Shown: positions 33,454-42,715 of the stretch, piece after piece
Layout: the number at the start of each line of letters is the position of its first letter
Position numbering within the stretch: the stretch's first letter is position 1
Assembly (NCBI GenBank): GCA_965656935.1
Contig: CBFHMG010000002.1
Location: forward strand, 1-64,000
Reading direction: 5' to 3'
Length of the DNA: 64,000 nt
Origin: M30B80 sp965656935
Lineage (GTDB): Bacteria; Pseudomonadota; Alphaproteobacteria; Rhodobacterales; Rhodobacteraceae
Notes under the pieces: model-generated
What the model was told of the DNA's origin: nothing
Databases searched by the model: none
Seen by the model: the letters and a program-made list of their open reading frames with translations, nothing else
Translations under genes and position numbers: made by a program

Positions 33454-35643
33454 ATGAGCGAAAATGGAAATGGCGGGCGCGGCACGCGCAGATTGGTTGC
33501 GGATAAACGCTCGGCCAATCCGCCTGCATCACGCGCCGGAAACGGATCATCACGCGGGGCACAGCCACCGCGGAAACCGCGCCGCAAACAGCGCGCGGCC
33601 AAGCCGCGTCGCTCGGGGCCATTGGGCTGGATCACATCGCTCTTTCGTTTGATTTTCAGAATTATCTGGGGCGTTGTCTGGCGCGGCGCGCTGGTGATGT
33701 TCCTGATCCTTGCAGGGGCCACGGCCTATTATTACTCGGAACTTCCTGATGTCGGGGATGTTGTTGATGCCCGCGCCCGCGGCTCGGTCACACTTCTGGA
33801 CCGCGATGGCGATGTCTTTGCTTGGCGGGGCGAACAATTTGGCGGGATGATCACGCCTGAAACCGTCAGCCCCCATCTGACCAATGCCGTGGTCGCCACC
33901 GAGGATCGGCGCTTTTTCCGCCATTTCGGCATTAGCCCGCGCGGCATTGCCAGTGCGGTGCGCATCAATATGCGCGAAGGGCGCGGCCCGCTGGAAGGGC
34001 ATGGCGGCTCAACCATCACCCAACAGGTCGCCAAACTGATGTGTCTGGGCGTCGCCTATGATGCCGGAACATGGGAGACTGAGGCCGAGTATGAATCGGA
34101 TTGCCGCCGCACGACCCTGTGGCGGAAGTTGCAGGAAATGCCGTTCTCCTTCGCGATGGAGCTGCGTTATACCAAGAACGAAATCCTCTCGATCTATTTC
34201 AACCGCGCCTATCTGGGCGCAGGCGCACGTGGCTTCGAGGCGGCCTCGCAGCGCTATTTCGGCATGTCCGCCGCGAATATCAATGCCAGCCAAGCGGCCA
34301 TGATGGCGGGGCTTTTGGTGGCTCCATCCTATTATGCGCCCACCCGCAATCTCGAACGCGCGCAAGAGCGTGGGAACCTCGTGCTCAATCTGATGGAGCA
34401 GCAGGGCTATCTCAGTGCCGCAGACGCCACCCAAGCGCGTGCGAACCCCGCCGTTCTGTCTAATGCTGCATCGGCCAATGTGGGCGGGTATTTCGCTGAT
34501 TGGATCATGGATGAAGGCCCCGGTTTCCTGACCAATGACACGACCGAAGATGTGATCATCCGCACCACCTTCGATTCCGACATGCAGCGCGCCGCTGAAG
34601 AAGCCTTGCAGGAGGTGTTCTCAAACTCGGTTCGCGAAGGCTCGGAAGCGCAAGCCGCCATCGTAGTGATGAGCGCGGATGGCGCAGTTCGCGCCATGGT
34701 GGGCGGGCGTGACACACGTGGCGCTGGCCTGTTCAACCGCGCAGCGCAAGCCCGCCGCCAGACAGGCTCGGCTTTCAAACCGTTTGTCTATGCCACGGCA
34801 TTAGAGCTTGGCTGGCGCTTTGATGATTTGATCCTCGATGCGCCACTCACACTCGACATCCCTGGATCGGGCCCTTGGTCGCCCGTGAATTACACAGGTG
34901 AATTCTATGGCGATGTGACACTGACCGACGCCTTGCGCGCCTCGCTCAACACGGCCGCCGTGCGCCTGTCCGAAGATGTCGGGCGTGAGTTGGTGCGCGA
35001 TGTGGCATCCCAATTCGGCATTCAAAGCGATCTAGCTGCAGGCCCTGCCCTTGCGCTTGGCGCATCCGAGGCGAGCTTGATTGAAATGACAGGCGCCTAT
35101 GCTGGCATCTTGAATGGTGGCTCTGCCGTGGCGCCCTATGGGTTAACTGAATTGCGCCTGATGGGCGATGATACCCCGATGATCGGCCAAGAAGGCGGTA
35201 TCCGTGAACGGGTTATCTCCGAGAATGCGGCGCAGCAGTTGACCTATATGATGGCCGAGGTTGTGGCGGACGGCACAGGACGCCGCGCGCAATTGTCCGA
35301 CAGGCCCGTGGCTGGAAAAACAGGCACCACAAATTCGGCCCGCGATGCGTGGTTCATCGGGTTTTCTGCGGATTACGTCGCAGGTGTCTGGATGGGATAT
35401 GATGATAATACGCCGCTCTCGGGCGTCACGGGTGGCGGGCTTCCCGCCGAGATTTGGCGCCAGACCATGGAGCGCATCCATGCCGATCTGTCACCGCGCC
35501 CCTTGCCCATGATCGACCCTGTGCTCGAAGCTCGCCCTGACCCCCTGCCCTCTGCCGAGGCGCAAGACGGCCAAGGCGACAGACCAGATCTGGCGCAGCA
35601 GATTTTGATGGAGGTTTTGGGTGGGTTGCTTGGCCGAAACTGA
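33454..35643 (+). CDS. Bifunctional penicillin-binding protein, class A (PBP1A family)
   Basis: 729 residues from ATG 33454; upstream TTG 33430 adds nothing typical. A basic, disordered cytoplasmic head precedes one membrane helix (about 75-95). Glycosyltransferase domain: VVATEDRRFFRHFGISPRG, GGSTITQQVAKLM and KNEILSIYFNRAYLG. Transpeptidase domain: SxxK in TGSAFKPF, SxN in ASLNTAAV and KTGTTN. Both catalytic sites are complete. It polymerises and cross-links peptidoglycan. It is divergent from glnK. Confidence 0.94.
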   Translation: MSENGNGGRGTRRLVADKRSANPPASRAGNGSSRGAQPPRKPRRKQRAAKPRRSGPLGWITSLFRLIFRIIWGVVWRGALVMFLILAGATAYYYSELPDVGDVVDARARGSVTLLDRDGDVFAWRGEQFGGMITPETVSPHLTNAVVATEDRRFFRHFGISPRGIASAVRINMREGRGPLEGHGGSTITQQVAKLMCLGVAYDAGTWETEAEYESDCRRTTLWRKLQEMPFSFAMELRYTKNEILSIYFNRAYLGAGARGFEAASQRYFGMSAANINASQAAMMAGLLVAPSYYAPTRNLERAQERGNLVLNLMEQQGYLSAADATQARANPAVLSNAASANVGGYFADWIMDEGPGFLTNDTTEDVIIRTTFDSDMQRAAEEALQEVFSNSVREGSEAQAAIVVMSADGAVRAMVGGRDTRGAGLFNRAAQARRQTGSAFKPFVYATALELGWRFDDLILDAPLTLDIPGSGPWSPVNYTGEFYGDVTLTDALRASLNTAAVRLSEDVGRELVRDVASQFGIQSDLAAGPALALGASEASLIEMTGAYAGILNGGSAVAPYGLTELRLMGDDTPMIGQEGGIRERVISENAAQQLTYMMAEVVADGTGRRAQLSDRPVAGKTGTTNSARDAWFIGFSADYVAGVWMGYDDNTPLSGVTGGGLPAEIWRQTMERIHADLSPRPLPMIDPVLEARPDPLPSAEAQDGQGDRPDLAQQILMEVLGGLLGRN

Positions 35644-35676
35644 GCGTGTCTTCGCCCAGTTCAGCCAGCTTCCGAC

Positions 35677-36285
35677 TTAAGCCAAGGTTCTGAGATGCGC
35701 GATCAACGCGTCGATGTCGCCACCACGCCGATCAAGCATGGTGCCGATTTCCTGACTTTCCGTCGAACGCAGGTTTACACCCTGAAAGACGATGTTGAAG
35801 AAACGGTTCTGACCACTTGCATCGGATACAAGGAAGATAACCTCAAAAGGCGACTGCCCACTTAAAATCGCGGTCGAGCGGACCTCATAGAAATTGCGGA
35901 TCGCGCGGGTGCCCTGCACTTCGATCCGCCCACCGATGAACTCGCGAAAGCGGCTGCCATATTTACGCGCCAAATACCCTTGGAACGCTGTGGTAAAGGC
36001 GCTGCGCTGCGCGGAACTTGCACTACGCCATTCAGGCCCAAGCACAGATTGCGCCATGATGGGCATATCAGCATAGCGGCTCAGGACGTTCGAAAACTGC
36101 GAATACATCCGGCTTTCCGAGCGACCCGAATTAATGATGTCGTTAATCTCGGCCACGACACGCCCAACCAGATCGGACGCTTCATCAGCCGTAAAGGCCA
36201 TGCCGCGCCCAGCACCAAACATCGCAATGGCGGAGGCCCCGAGGGCTGCAAACTGTCGGCGGGAAAGCTTGAATTCACTGCGCAT
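35677..36285 (-). CDS. mlaC: Phospholipid transport periplasmic protein MlaC
   Basis: 202 residues from ATG 36285. A twin-arginine-like leader (SRRQFAALGASAIAMFG) is followed by the MlaC/Ttg2D domain: SNVLSRYADMPIMAQSVLG, FQGYLARKYGSRFREF and FFNIVFQGVNL. It shuttles phospholipids between the OM lipoprotein MlaA and the inner-membrane MlaFEDB complex. It overlaps mlaA by 11 bases; a frame start further upstream (36438) would run deep into mlaA and is rejected. Confidence 0.93.
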   Translation of the reverse strand: MRSEFKLSRRQFAALGASAIAMFGAGRGMAFTADEASDLVGRVVAEINDIINSGRSESRMYSQFSNVLSRYADMPIMAQSVLGPEWRSASSAQRSAFTTAFQGYLARKYGSRFREFIGGRIEVQGTRAIRNFYEVRSTAILSGQSPFEVIFLVSDASGQNRFFNIVFQGVNLRSTESQEIGTMLDRRGGDIDALIAHLRTLA

Positions 36286-37057
36286 AGGGATCCTCATAGG
36301 GGTCGATATAGCTGTCTTCATACGGGTCGAAATAATCATCTTGCTGGCGGTCGCCGCGCAATTCAAAGCGGCGGTTTTGCAAATACAGGCTGCGCGCTTG
36401 GGCGTAGCTATCTTCACTCTCGTAAAGCACACCATCAATCACATCGCCAAACTGGTAGCGCTGGCCCATCAGGTCAACAGTTTCCAGCCCCGTGACGTAA
36501 TCACTTTCTGGAGAGGTCACGAGATACCGCAAAGGGTTCAGCGCGGCATCAACAAAGCGCCCCGCCGTGTCGCGGCTAGTTGATGGGCCAAAGAACGGCA
36601 ACTCGACGTAAGGGCCTTCCTCTGCGCCCCAAACATGCAAGGTCTCGCCAAAATTAGTATCAGCAGGCAGGACGCCCATCGCGCTGGCGGGGTCAAACAG
36701 CCCGCCCAGCCCGATTGTGGAATTGATCACGAAGCGCGTCGTGTTTTGCACGGCTTGGCCGATCCGGAATTGCAGTATGTTGTTCACAACATAGCCCGGC
36801 TGGTTCAGGTTCGACGCCATATTGGACAGGCCATTGCGCACAGGCTCAGGGACAATCGTTCCGTAGCCTTGCGAGACAGGTCGCAATAATGCGCGGTCTA
36901 CGGCAATATTAAGTTCATGGACTTCGCGGTTCTGGGCCTCATTCGGGTCGTCAATCAGATCACCACGCGGAATGTCGGCGGGGCCACAGGCTGTCAGGCC
37001 AAGGGCTAGCGCCACCAAGACAGGCCGTGGAGATAGAAATCTTACGCAATAACTCAT
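36275..37057 (-). CDS. mlaA: Outer-membrane lipid asymmetry lipoprotein MlaA (VacJ)
   Basis: 260 residues: signal peptide with lipobox LTAC (cysteine 24), then the VacJ domain with NREVHELNIAVDRALLRPVSQGYG, RFVINSTIGLGGLFDPAS and GVLPADTNFGETLHVWG. It removes mislocalised phospholipid from the outer leaflet. The C-terminal tail is an unusual acidic Tyr/Asp/Pro repeat (three D-P-Y-E-D units). It is followed by mlaC with an 11-base overlap. Confidence 0.95.
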   Translation of the reverse strand: MSYCVRFLSPRPVLVALALGLTACGPADIPRGDLIDDPNEAQNREVHELNIAVDRALLRPVSQGYGTIVPEPVRNGLSNMASNLNQPGYVVNNILQFRIGQAVQNTTRFVINSTIGLGGLFDPASAMGVLPADTNFGETLHVWGAEEGPYVELPFFGPSTSRDTAGRFVDAALNPLRYLVTSPESDYVTGLETVDLMGQRYQFGDVIDGVLYESEDSYAQARSLYLQNRRFELRGDRQQDDYFDPYEDSYIDPYEDPYAQ

Positions 37058-37271
37058 GATGAAAATCGACTTTTTTCCAAAGGCCCCAGATCATCCGCAT
37101 ACCTAAATCAGCCCGCTGGTTCAACATGGCATGGAATAGACCTACCTGAATGCGGCGATGCCGCGCTGCAGAAATGACACGTATCTGGGCGATGTTACTA
37201 GAATTCGCCCCTTCCCCCTGTTGCCGCGCAGGGTTAGCCTGCGCGCAAACATGCTTATAAGGAAGCCTGCC

Positions 37272-37739
37272 ATGAGCAAGAATTTCGAAAAGAAACTGGC
37301 CGATCTGGGCGTCACCCTGCCTGATGCGCCCGCGCCTGCCGCGAATTATGTGCCCTATGTCACGATTGGCAGCACCGTCTATGTGTCAGGCCAGATCTCG
37401 ATGGTGGATGGGGCTTTGATCACGGGTAAAATCGGGGCGGACCTGACCACCGAGGAAGGTGCAGCCGCGGGGCGAAGCTGTGCGATCTCGCTTCTAGCTC
37501 AGGTCAAAAAGGCCTGCGGTGGCGATCTTGATAAACTGGTCCGCGTTGTGAAGCTGACGGGCTTTGTAAACTCCACGCCTGATTACGCCGACCAACCAAA
37601 GGTGGTGAACGGGGCCTCGGATTTCTTGGTAGAAGCTTTGGGCGATGCGGGCCGCCATGCGCGCTCGGCCGTTTCGGCTGGCGCTTTGCCCCTGAATGTC
37701 GCCGTCGAAATCGAAGGGATTTTCGAGATCGAGGCATAG
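37272..37739 (+). CDS. RidA family protein
   Basis: 155 residues. The domain reads YVTIGSTVYVSGQISMVDG, RVVKLTGFVNSTPDYADQPKVVNGASD and a C-terminal VEIEGIFEIEA. RidA proteins hydrolyse reactive enamine/imine by-products; this longer subtype is common in alphaproteobacteria but does not carry all residues of the canonical deaminase, so I leave the substrate open. Start ATG after AAGGAAG. A GDPD gene follows after 3 bp. Confidence 0.9.
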   Translation: MSKNFEKKLADLGVTLPDAPAPAANYVPYVTIGSTVYVSGQISMVDGALITGKIGADLTTEEGAAAGRSCAISLLAQVKKACGGDLDKLVRVVKLTGFVNSTPDYADQPKVVNGASDFLVEALGDAGRHARSAVSAGALPLNVAVEIEGIFEIEA

Positions 37740-37742
37740 CTC

Positions 37743-38516
37743 ATGTCTGCAGCTCTGGATGGCTCCTTTCTGCGTCTGCCTATAGCGCATCGTGCTTTGC
37801 ATGATGCGCGAAGCGGCATTCCCGAAAACAGCCTTGCAGCGGTAAGCGCCGCGATCGCTGGCGGCTATGGGATGGAGGTTGATATCCAGCCTTCCTCGGA
37901 TGGTCAGGCAATGGTGTTCCATGACGCAACGCTTGAGCGTTTGACGGATCAAACGGGGCGGGTGGATCAACGCACAGCGCTTGATCTGTCCCAAATCCCG
38001 CTCAAAAACAGCGAGGAGCGCATCCCCCGCCTGACTGATCTATTAGACCTTGTCCAAGGCCGTGTGCCCTTGCTGATCGAGATCAAGGATCAGTCAGGCA
38101 ATTTGGGTGAAGTATCAGGCGAGCTGGAACGCGCCGTTGCGCAGGATTTGAAAGGCTATGACGGCCCTGTCGCCGTGATGTCCTTCAACCCCGCTTCCGT
38201 GGAACGGATGCAGCATTACGCACCGCGGGTGACCCGAGGTTTAACGACCTGCAGCTTTCCACCGGACAAATGGAATGGTGCGTCCGAGGCGCGCTGCGCG
38301 CATCTGCGCGATATCGCAGATTTCGACCGTTTGGGCGCAGCGTTCATCAGCCATGACTGCAATGATCTGGATCGCGCCTCGGTGCTCGGGCTCAAAGCGC
38401 GCGGCGTTCCGATCCTGTGCTGGACGATCAAAAGCGCCGAGGCCGAGGCCCAAGCCCGCAAGATCGCGGATAATGTGACCTTTGAAGGCTACCTCGCCAC
38501 GACACCAACGGCTTGA
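37743..38516 (+). CDS. Glycerophosphodiester phosphodiesterase family protein
   Basis: 257 residues of the GDPD TIM barrel. AHRALHDARSGIPENSLAAV has the catalytic His-Arg and Glu-Asn, followed by MEVDIQPSSDGQAMVFHDATLERLT and LIEIKDQ (metal ligands). It hydrolyses glycerophosphodiesters to glycerol-3-phosphate and an alcohol. No signal peptide, so cytoplasmic. It is in an operon with the RidA gene, 3 bp apart. Confidence 0.93.
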   Translation: MSAALDGSFLRLPIAHRALHDARSGIPENSLAAVSAAIAGGYGMEVDIQPSSDGQAMVFHDATLERLTDQTGRVDQRTALDLSQIPLKNSEERIPRLTDLLDLVQGRVPLLIEIKDQSGNLGEVSGELERAVAQDLKGYDGPVAVMSFNPASVERMQHYAPRVTRGLTTCSFPPDKWNGASEARCAHLRDIADFDRLGAAFISHDCNDLDRASVLGLKARGVPILCWTIKSAEAEAQARKIADNVTFEGYLATTPTA

Positions 38517-38573
38517 CGCCACACCGCTTTGCCCCACCTCAGGGGTGGGCTCATCAGGAATTCGGCATTCGCA

Positions 38574-39764
38574 ATGCGTGACGGACGAGACATTGAAGTA
38601 ACCGTTCTGAACTCTCTGCGCGGCATCACCGCCAAGGAGTGGGATGCCTGCGCTTGCCCCGAAGCCGCGGATGGCGGGCGCCCTTTTGACCCTTTCACCA
38701 CGCATCGGTTTCTTTTGGCGCTGGAGGATAGCGGATCGGTCGGCGCGGGCACGGGCTGGCAGCCGCATTACCTTCTGGCGCGCGAAGGGGGCACGCCCAT
38801 CGCGGTGGCCCCTGTTTATGCCAAAGGACATAGTCAGGGCGAATATATCTTTGACCAGAACTGGGCCCATGCCTATGAAAATGCGGGCGGGCGGTATTAC
38901 CCGAAACTACAGGTTGCAGCGCCCTTTACCCCCGCAACTGGCCGCCGTTTTCTGACCAAACCCGAGCATAGCGAGATAGGGCACCAAGCATTGGTGCAAG
39001 GCATGCTTCAGGTCGCGCAGGACAATCACCTGTCCTCGGTCCACATCACCTTCTGCACCGAGCAAGAGGCCGAATTGGGCGAGACCCTTGGCCTGATGCG
39101 GCGCTATAGCCAGCAATTCCACTGGCATAATCGCGGCTATGCCGATTTTGATGGGTTTCTCGCGGATCTCTCATCGCGCAAACGCAAGAATATCCGCAAG
39201 GAACGCGCCACCGCCCAAGGCTTTGGCGGCGAGATCGTGGCGCTGACGGGCGAGCAGATCCAACCCGAGCATTGGGATGCCTTCTGGACCTTCTACCAAA
39301 ACACCGGTGCGCGGAAATGGGGCATGCCTTACCTCACACGCGCGTTCTTCGATATCGCGCATCAGACAATGGCCGATGATATGCTTTTGGTCTTTGCGAT
39401 GCGTGATGGCCAGCCCGTTGCAGGCGCGCTTAATTTCATCGGGCGCGAGGTAATCTATGGCCGCTATTGGGGCTGCAGCGAGGATCACCCCTGCCTTCAT
39501 TTCGAACTGTGTTACTATCAGGCCATCGACTACGCCATTGCCCATGGCCTGCCCCGCGTCGAGGCGGGCGCGCAAGGGGGCCACAAACTGGCACGCGGCT
39601 ATCTTCCCGTGACCACCCATTCCCTGCATTGGGTGCGCGATCCGGGATTTCGCAATGCGGTGCAGGATTTTCTTGAGGCCGAACGCGCCATGGTGGGGGA
39701 GGAGATCGAAATCCTCACCTCATACGGGCCGTTCCGAAAATGCGATGTAGAGGAACAGGAATGA
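38574..39764 (+). CDS. COG3146 / GNAT-like (peptidogalycan biosynthesis) protein
   Basis: About 396 residues. FDQNWAHAYENAGGRYYPKLQVAAPFTPATG, HWHNRGYADFDGFLADLSSRKRKNIRKER and VEAGAQGGHKLARGYLPV (overlapping pieces) are the conserved segments of the FemAB-like N-acyltransferases of COG3146 (DUF482). The substrate is unknown; peptidoglycan-related function is suggested only by the fold. I pick ATG 38574, although no strong ribosome site is close. Its stop overlaps phhB (ATGA). Confidence 0.88.
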   Translation: MRDGRDIEVTVLNSLRGITAKEWDACACPEAADGGRPFDPFTTHRFLLALEDSGSVGAGTGWQPHYLLAREGGTPIAVAPVYAKGHSQGEYIFDQNWAHAYENAGGRYYPKLQVAAPFTPATGRRFLTKPEHSEIGHQALVQGMLQVAQDNHLSSVHITFCTEQEAELGETLGLMRRYSQQFHWHNRGYADFDGFLADLSSRKRKNIRKERATAQGFGGEIVALTGEQIQPEHWDAFWTFYQNTGARKWGMPYLTRAFFDIAHQTMADDMLLVFAMRDGQPVAGALNFIGREVIYGRYWGCSEDHPCLHFELCYYQAIDYAIAHGLPRVEAGAQGGHKLARGYLPVTTHSLHWVRDPGFRNAVQDFLEAERAMVGEEIEILTSYGPFRKCDVEEQE

Positions 39765-40060
39765 ACAATGAGAAACTCACAGGCGATGCGCGCGAGGCCG
39801 CTTTGGCCGCGCTTGCCAAAACGGGCTGGGGCATGGTCGAGGGCCGCGACGCTATCACCAAAACCTTCGTCTTTGCCAATTTCATCGACGCGTTCGGCTG
39901 GATGAGCCGCGCAGCTTTGGTGGCCGAGAAAATGAACCACCACCCTGAATGGTTCAATGTATACAAAACCGTCGAGGTGACCCTCTCGACCCATGATGTA
40001 GGCGGCCTCTCCGCGCTTGATCTGGCCTTGGCCGAAAAGATGGACAAGCTCGCAGGCTGA
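39761..40060 (+). CDS. phhB: 4a-hydroxytetrahydrobiopterin dehydratase
   Basis: 99 residues with the pterin-binding HHPEWFNVYKTVEVTLSTHDVGGLS motif (His-His-Pro-Glu-Trp and Thr-His-Asp). It dehydrates the pterin carbinolamine left by aromatic amino-acid hydroxylases; many bacteria retain the gene without a known hydroxylase. Translation is coupled to the preceding gene by ATGA. After its stop some 200 bp without any recognisable element lead to a convergent gene. Confidence 0.95.
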   Translation: MNNEKLTGDAREAALAALAKTGWGMVEGRDAITKTFVFANFIDAFGWMSRAALVAEKMNHHPEWFNVYKTVEVTLSTHDVGGLSALDLALAEKMDKLAG

Positions 40061-40265
40061 GCCTTCGGCCCCAAGCGCGCTGCCCACTTTGAGAGACGAA
40101 GCGAACATTGCTTCGGTCGAGGAGCCGTGCATCGACGGAGCGCGGCATGGCGATGCGCGGCGGGCCCACGCTGTTTATCCCGCGCGGGAGCAAACCACTG
40201 TTATTGAACCACCTGCCGAATGGCCCCGCTCAGTGGGGTGAAGCTGGCTCTTGTTCGCTAAAAAT

Positions 40266-40811
40266 CTATGGTTTTGGCAAAACCGCCCAAGTCTGCTTAC
40301 GAATGACCACCGCATCGAAGCTTTTTGTCTGCTCTAGGCGATAGCAAGCAGCATCCGCTGATATACGAAGTCGCGCAAAAATCTCAGTTATGCCAAGTGC
40401 GAAAAATTTTACTTGCAAGGACATCTCCGCACCATTCGCAGATTTGATGTTCAGGACATCGTTATTGCGCGGCCCCTGGACGAGTTCGATTTCTTTGATG
40501 TCCCGCCAGCTAAAATATTGTTCTGCATCGCGACGAAAGAACAATCGCATTCGACACCAAAAACCATCTTCCTCGAAGCAAATATTCCCGCCGACCCGCT
40601 GCGGAGTGAGGATAAGGTATAAGGCAGTACCTACGAATATAGCGGTAATGGCTGACAGCCAATTGAACAGGCTGTTCCAATCTAGAACGCTTTCGATGCC
40701 ATCATAATTGAGCGCAAAAATGATCGGAACGCCAAATGGGCTCGCAAGAATGAGGAGATACACGCCCAGTCTAAGGTTGATCCAAGGTTTGGGTCCAATA
40801 TCGTCTGGCAT
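40266..40811 (-). CDS. Two-helix membrane protein with PH-like cytoplasmic domain
   Basis: 181 residues. Two helices (about 13-35 and 45-68) are followed by a beta-strand-rich domain (GGNICFEEDGFWCRMRLF, YFSWRDIKEIELVQG, VLNIKSANGAEMSLQV) that fits a bacterial PH (bPH) layout, including the W-x-D-I-x-x-I element. Function unknown. Its DNA is clearly richer in A+T than neighbours, and no near relative is seen, so it could be a recent acquisition. Confidence 0.6.
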   Translation of the reverse strand: MPDDIGPKPWINLRLGVYLLILASPFGVPIIFALNYDGIESVLDWNSLFNWLSAITAIFVGTALYLILTPQRVGGNICFEEDGFWCRMRLFFRRDAEQYFSWRDIKEIELVQGPRNNDVLNIKSANGAEMSLQVKFFALGITEIFARLRISADAACYRLEQTKSFDAVVIRKQTWAVLPKP

Positions 40812-40899
40812 CGGCTTTGAATGATCTCCGAATTCACAAGGCTATACGCGGCTATTCCGCTTTTGGCACGCTCATGCCTCGCAAATGCAGCCCCAACCG

Positions 40900-40930
40900 A
40901 AAAAGGTCGGGCGCTATGCCCGACCTTTTG
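40900..40930 (-). terminator. Terminator of the peroxiredoxin gene
   Basis: AAAAGGTCGGGC and GCCCGACCTTTT form a 12-bp stem around GCTAT-type loop, with a T-run on the minus strand, just past the peroxiredoxin stop. Confidence 0.88.
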
Positions 40931-40936
40931 TCATTT

Positions 40937-41425
40937 TCAGATTGCCGCCAGCATGGCCTCGCCACCCGAGATTTCGCAGGTGCCGGGGCTTTCTTCTTTG
41001 TGAAGAACCTTCACCACACCATCCTCGGCAAAGATCGCATAGCGCGAGGAGCGCGCGATCAAGCCTACGGGCGGGGCTGTGAAATCCATGCCCAAGGCTT
41101 TGGTAAATTCGCTTTGCGCATCCGACAGCATCGAAATGCCTGCATCCGCAGCACCCGTGGCCTCGCCCCATGCTTTCATGACGAAGGGGTCATTGACCGA
41201 AACGCAGATAATCTCGTCCACGCCTTTGGCATCGAAATCGCCCTTGGTGCGGATGAAGCTTGGCACATGCGCGGAATGACAGGTCGGGGTGAAGGCACCG
41301 GGAACGGCGAAAATTACGACCTTGCGGCCTTTGAGCGTGCTGGCCATATCCACCTCTTCGGGGCCATCGGCGCCCAAACGGATCAAGGTTGCATTTGGCA
41401 GTGTATCGCCGACTGAAATGGACAT
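40937..41425 (-). CDS. Peroxiredoxin (Prx5 type)
   Basis: 162 residues. VPGAFTPTCHSAHVP contains the peroxidatic Cys49, and a second cysteine near the C-terminus (SPGTCEISGG) could be resolving. It reduces hydroperoxides using thiols, probably glutathione/glutaredoxin or thioredoxin. It is cytoplasmic and stands alone, divergent from the FAD reductase gene with an 84-bp gap. Confidence 0.94.
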   Translation of the reverse strand: MSISVGDTLPNATLIRLGADGPEEVDMASTLKGRKVVIFAVPGAFTPTCHSAHVPSFIRTKGDFDAKGVDEIICVSVNDPFVMKAWGEATGAADAGISMLSDAQSEFTKALGMDFTAPPVGLIARSSRYAIFAEDGVVKVLHKEESPGTCEISGGEAMLAAI

Positions 41426-41509
41426 TGTATTTCCCCTAACTTGTGTTTGCTGTTGAGCGACATATAGGTTGAAAACAATTAGACGCCAGAGGCAAGACGG
41501 GGCAAATCA

Positions 41510-42715
41510 ATGACAAAAATCGTAGTGGTCGGGGCAGGTCAAGCAGGCGCTGCCTGTGTCGCGAGATTGCGTAGTGACGGGTTTGACGGCGAAATCACCC
41601 TTATTGGTGAGGAAAGCGCCCCCCCCTATCAGCGCCCGCCTTTGTCCAAGAAATACCTGCTTGGCGAGATGGAGCTGGAACGCCTCTATCTGCGACCGGC
41701 AAGCTATTACCCCGAAAACGCGATTGATCTGCATCTCGATATGACCGTCCAGGCGATTGATCGAGAGGCGAAATGCGTCATCTCGGGCGAGACGCGGGTT
41801 CCCTATGATCATCTGGTTTTGACCACAGGCTCATATCCGCGCCACCTGCCTGCCTCGATCGGCGGGGATTTGGGCGGCGTTCATGTTGTACGTGGTCTGG
41901 CCGATGTCGATGCAATGGCCCCTGCGGTACATGAGGGCGCACGGGTTTTGATCGTTGGCGGCGGGTATATCGGGCTGGAGGCTGCTGCCGTTTGCGCCGC
42001 GAAGGGCATGAAAGTCATTCTGGTCGAAATGGCTGATCGAATCTTGCAACGCGTCGCCAGCCCCGAGACTTCTGATTATTTCCGTGCCGTGCATAGCGCG
42101 CATGGTGTGGATATCCGCGAAGGTGTGGGGCTGACGCGTTTGACGGGCGAGGGGCAAGTGGATGGCGCAGTGCTCAGCGATGGCCACGAGATTGCGCTTG
42201 ATATGGTCATCGTCGGGATCGGCATTGCCCCCGCGACCGCGCTGGCCGAGGCCGCGGGGCTCGAGATAGAGAACGGGATCAAGGTTGATGCCCATGGGCG
42301 CACATCGGACCCCTCGATTTGGTCAGCGGGCGATTGCGCGTCTTTTCCCTATAAAGACGGCCGCCTGAGGCTTGAATCCGTGCAAAACGCCATTGATCAG
42401 GCCGAAAACCTTGCGCGCAATATCATGGGGGCCGAGGAGCCTTATCTGCCCCATCCTTGGTTCTGGTCCGATCAATATGACGTAAAGCTCCAGATCGCGG
42501 GGCTGAATACGGGCTATGACCGGATCGTGACGCGCGGCGGCGGGGATGTTGTGTCCTATTGGTATTACAAAGGCGATGACCTGCTGGCCGTTGACGCAAT
42601 GAATGACCCGCGCGCCTATATGGTCGGCAAGCGTCTGATCGAGGCGGGCAAATCCCCTGCTTCGGATCTGGTTGCGGATAGTGACACTGACCTGAAAGCG
42701 CTGCTGCGGGCATGA
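41510..42715 (+). CDS. FAD-dependent ferredoxin/rhodocoxin-type reductase
   Basis: 401 residues. VVVGAGQAGAACVARL binds FAD, ILIVGGGYIGLEAAAVCAAKG binds NAD(P)H, and SIWSAGDCASF is the second FAD contact. The sequence PYQRPPLSKKYLLGEMELERLYLRP, seen here in part as PPYQRPPLSKKYL, is typical of reductases that pass electrons to [2Fe-2S] ferredoxins of P450 or ring-hydroxylating systems. No partner ferredoxin is nearby. It overlaps rsmD (ATGA). Confidence 0.9.
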   Translation: MTKIVVVGAGQAGAACVARLRSDGFDGEITLIGEESAPPYQRPPLSKKYLLGEMELERLYLRPASYYPENAIDLHLDMTVQAIDREAKCVISGETRVPYDHLVLTTGSYPRHLPASIGGDLGGVHVVRGLADVDAMAPAVHEGARVLIVGGGYIGLEAAAVCAAKGMKVILVEMADRILQRVASPETSDYFRAVHSAHGVDIREGVGLTRLTGEGQVDGAVLSDGHEIALDMVIVGIGIAPATALAEAAGLEIENGIKVDAHGRTSDPSIWSAGDCASFPYKDGRLRLESVQNAIDQAENLARNIMGAEEPYLPHPWFWSDQYDVKLQIAGLNTGYDRIVTRGGGDVVSYWYYKGDDLLAVDAMNDPRAYMVGKRLIEAGKSPASDLVADSDTDLKALLRA

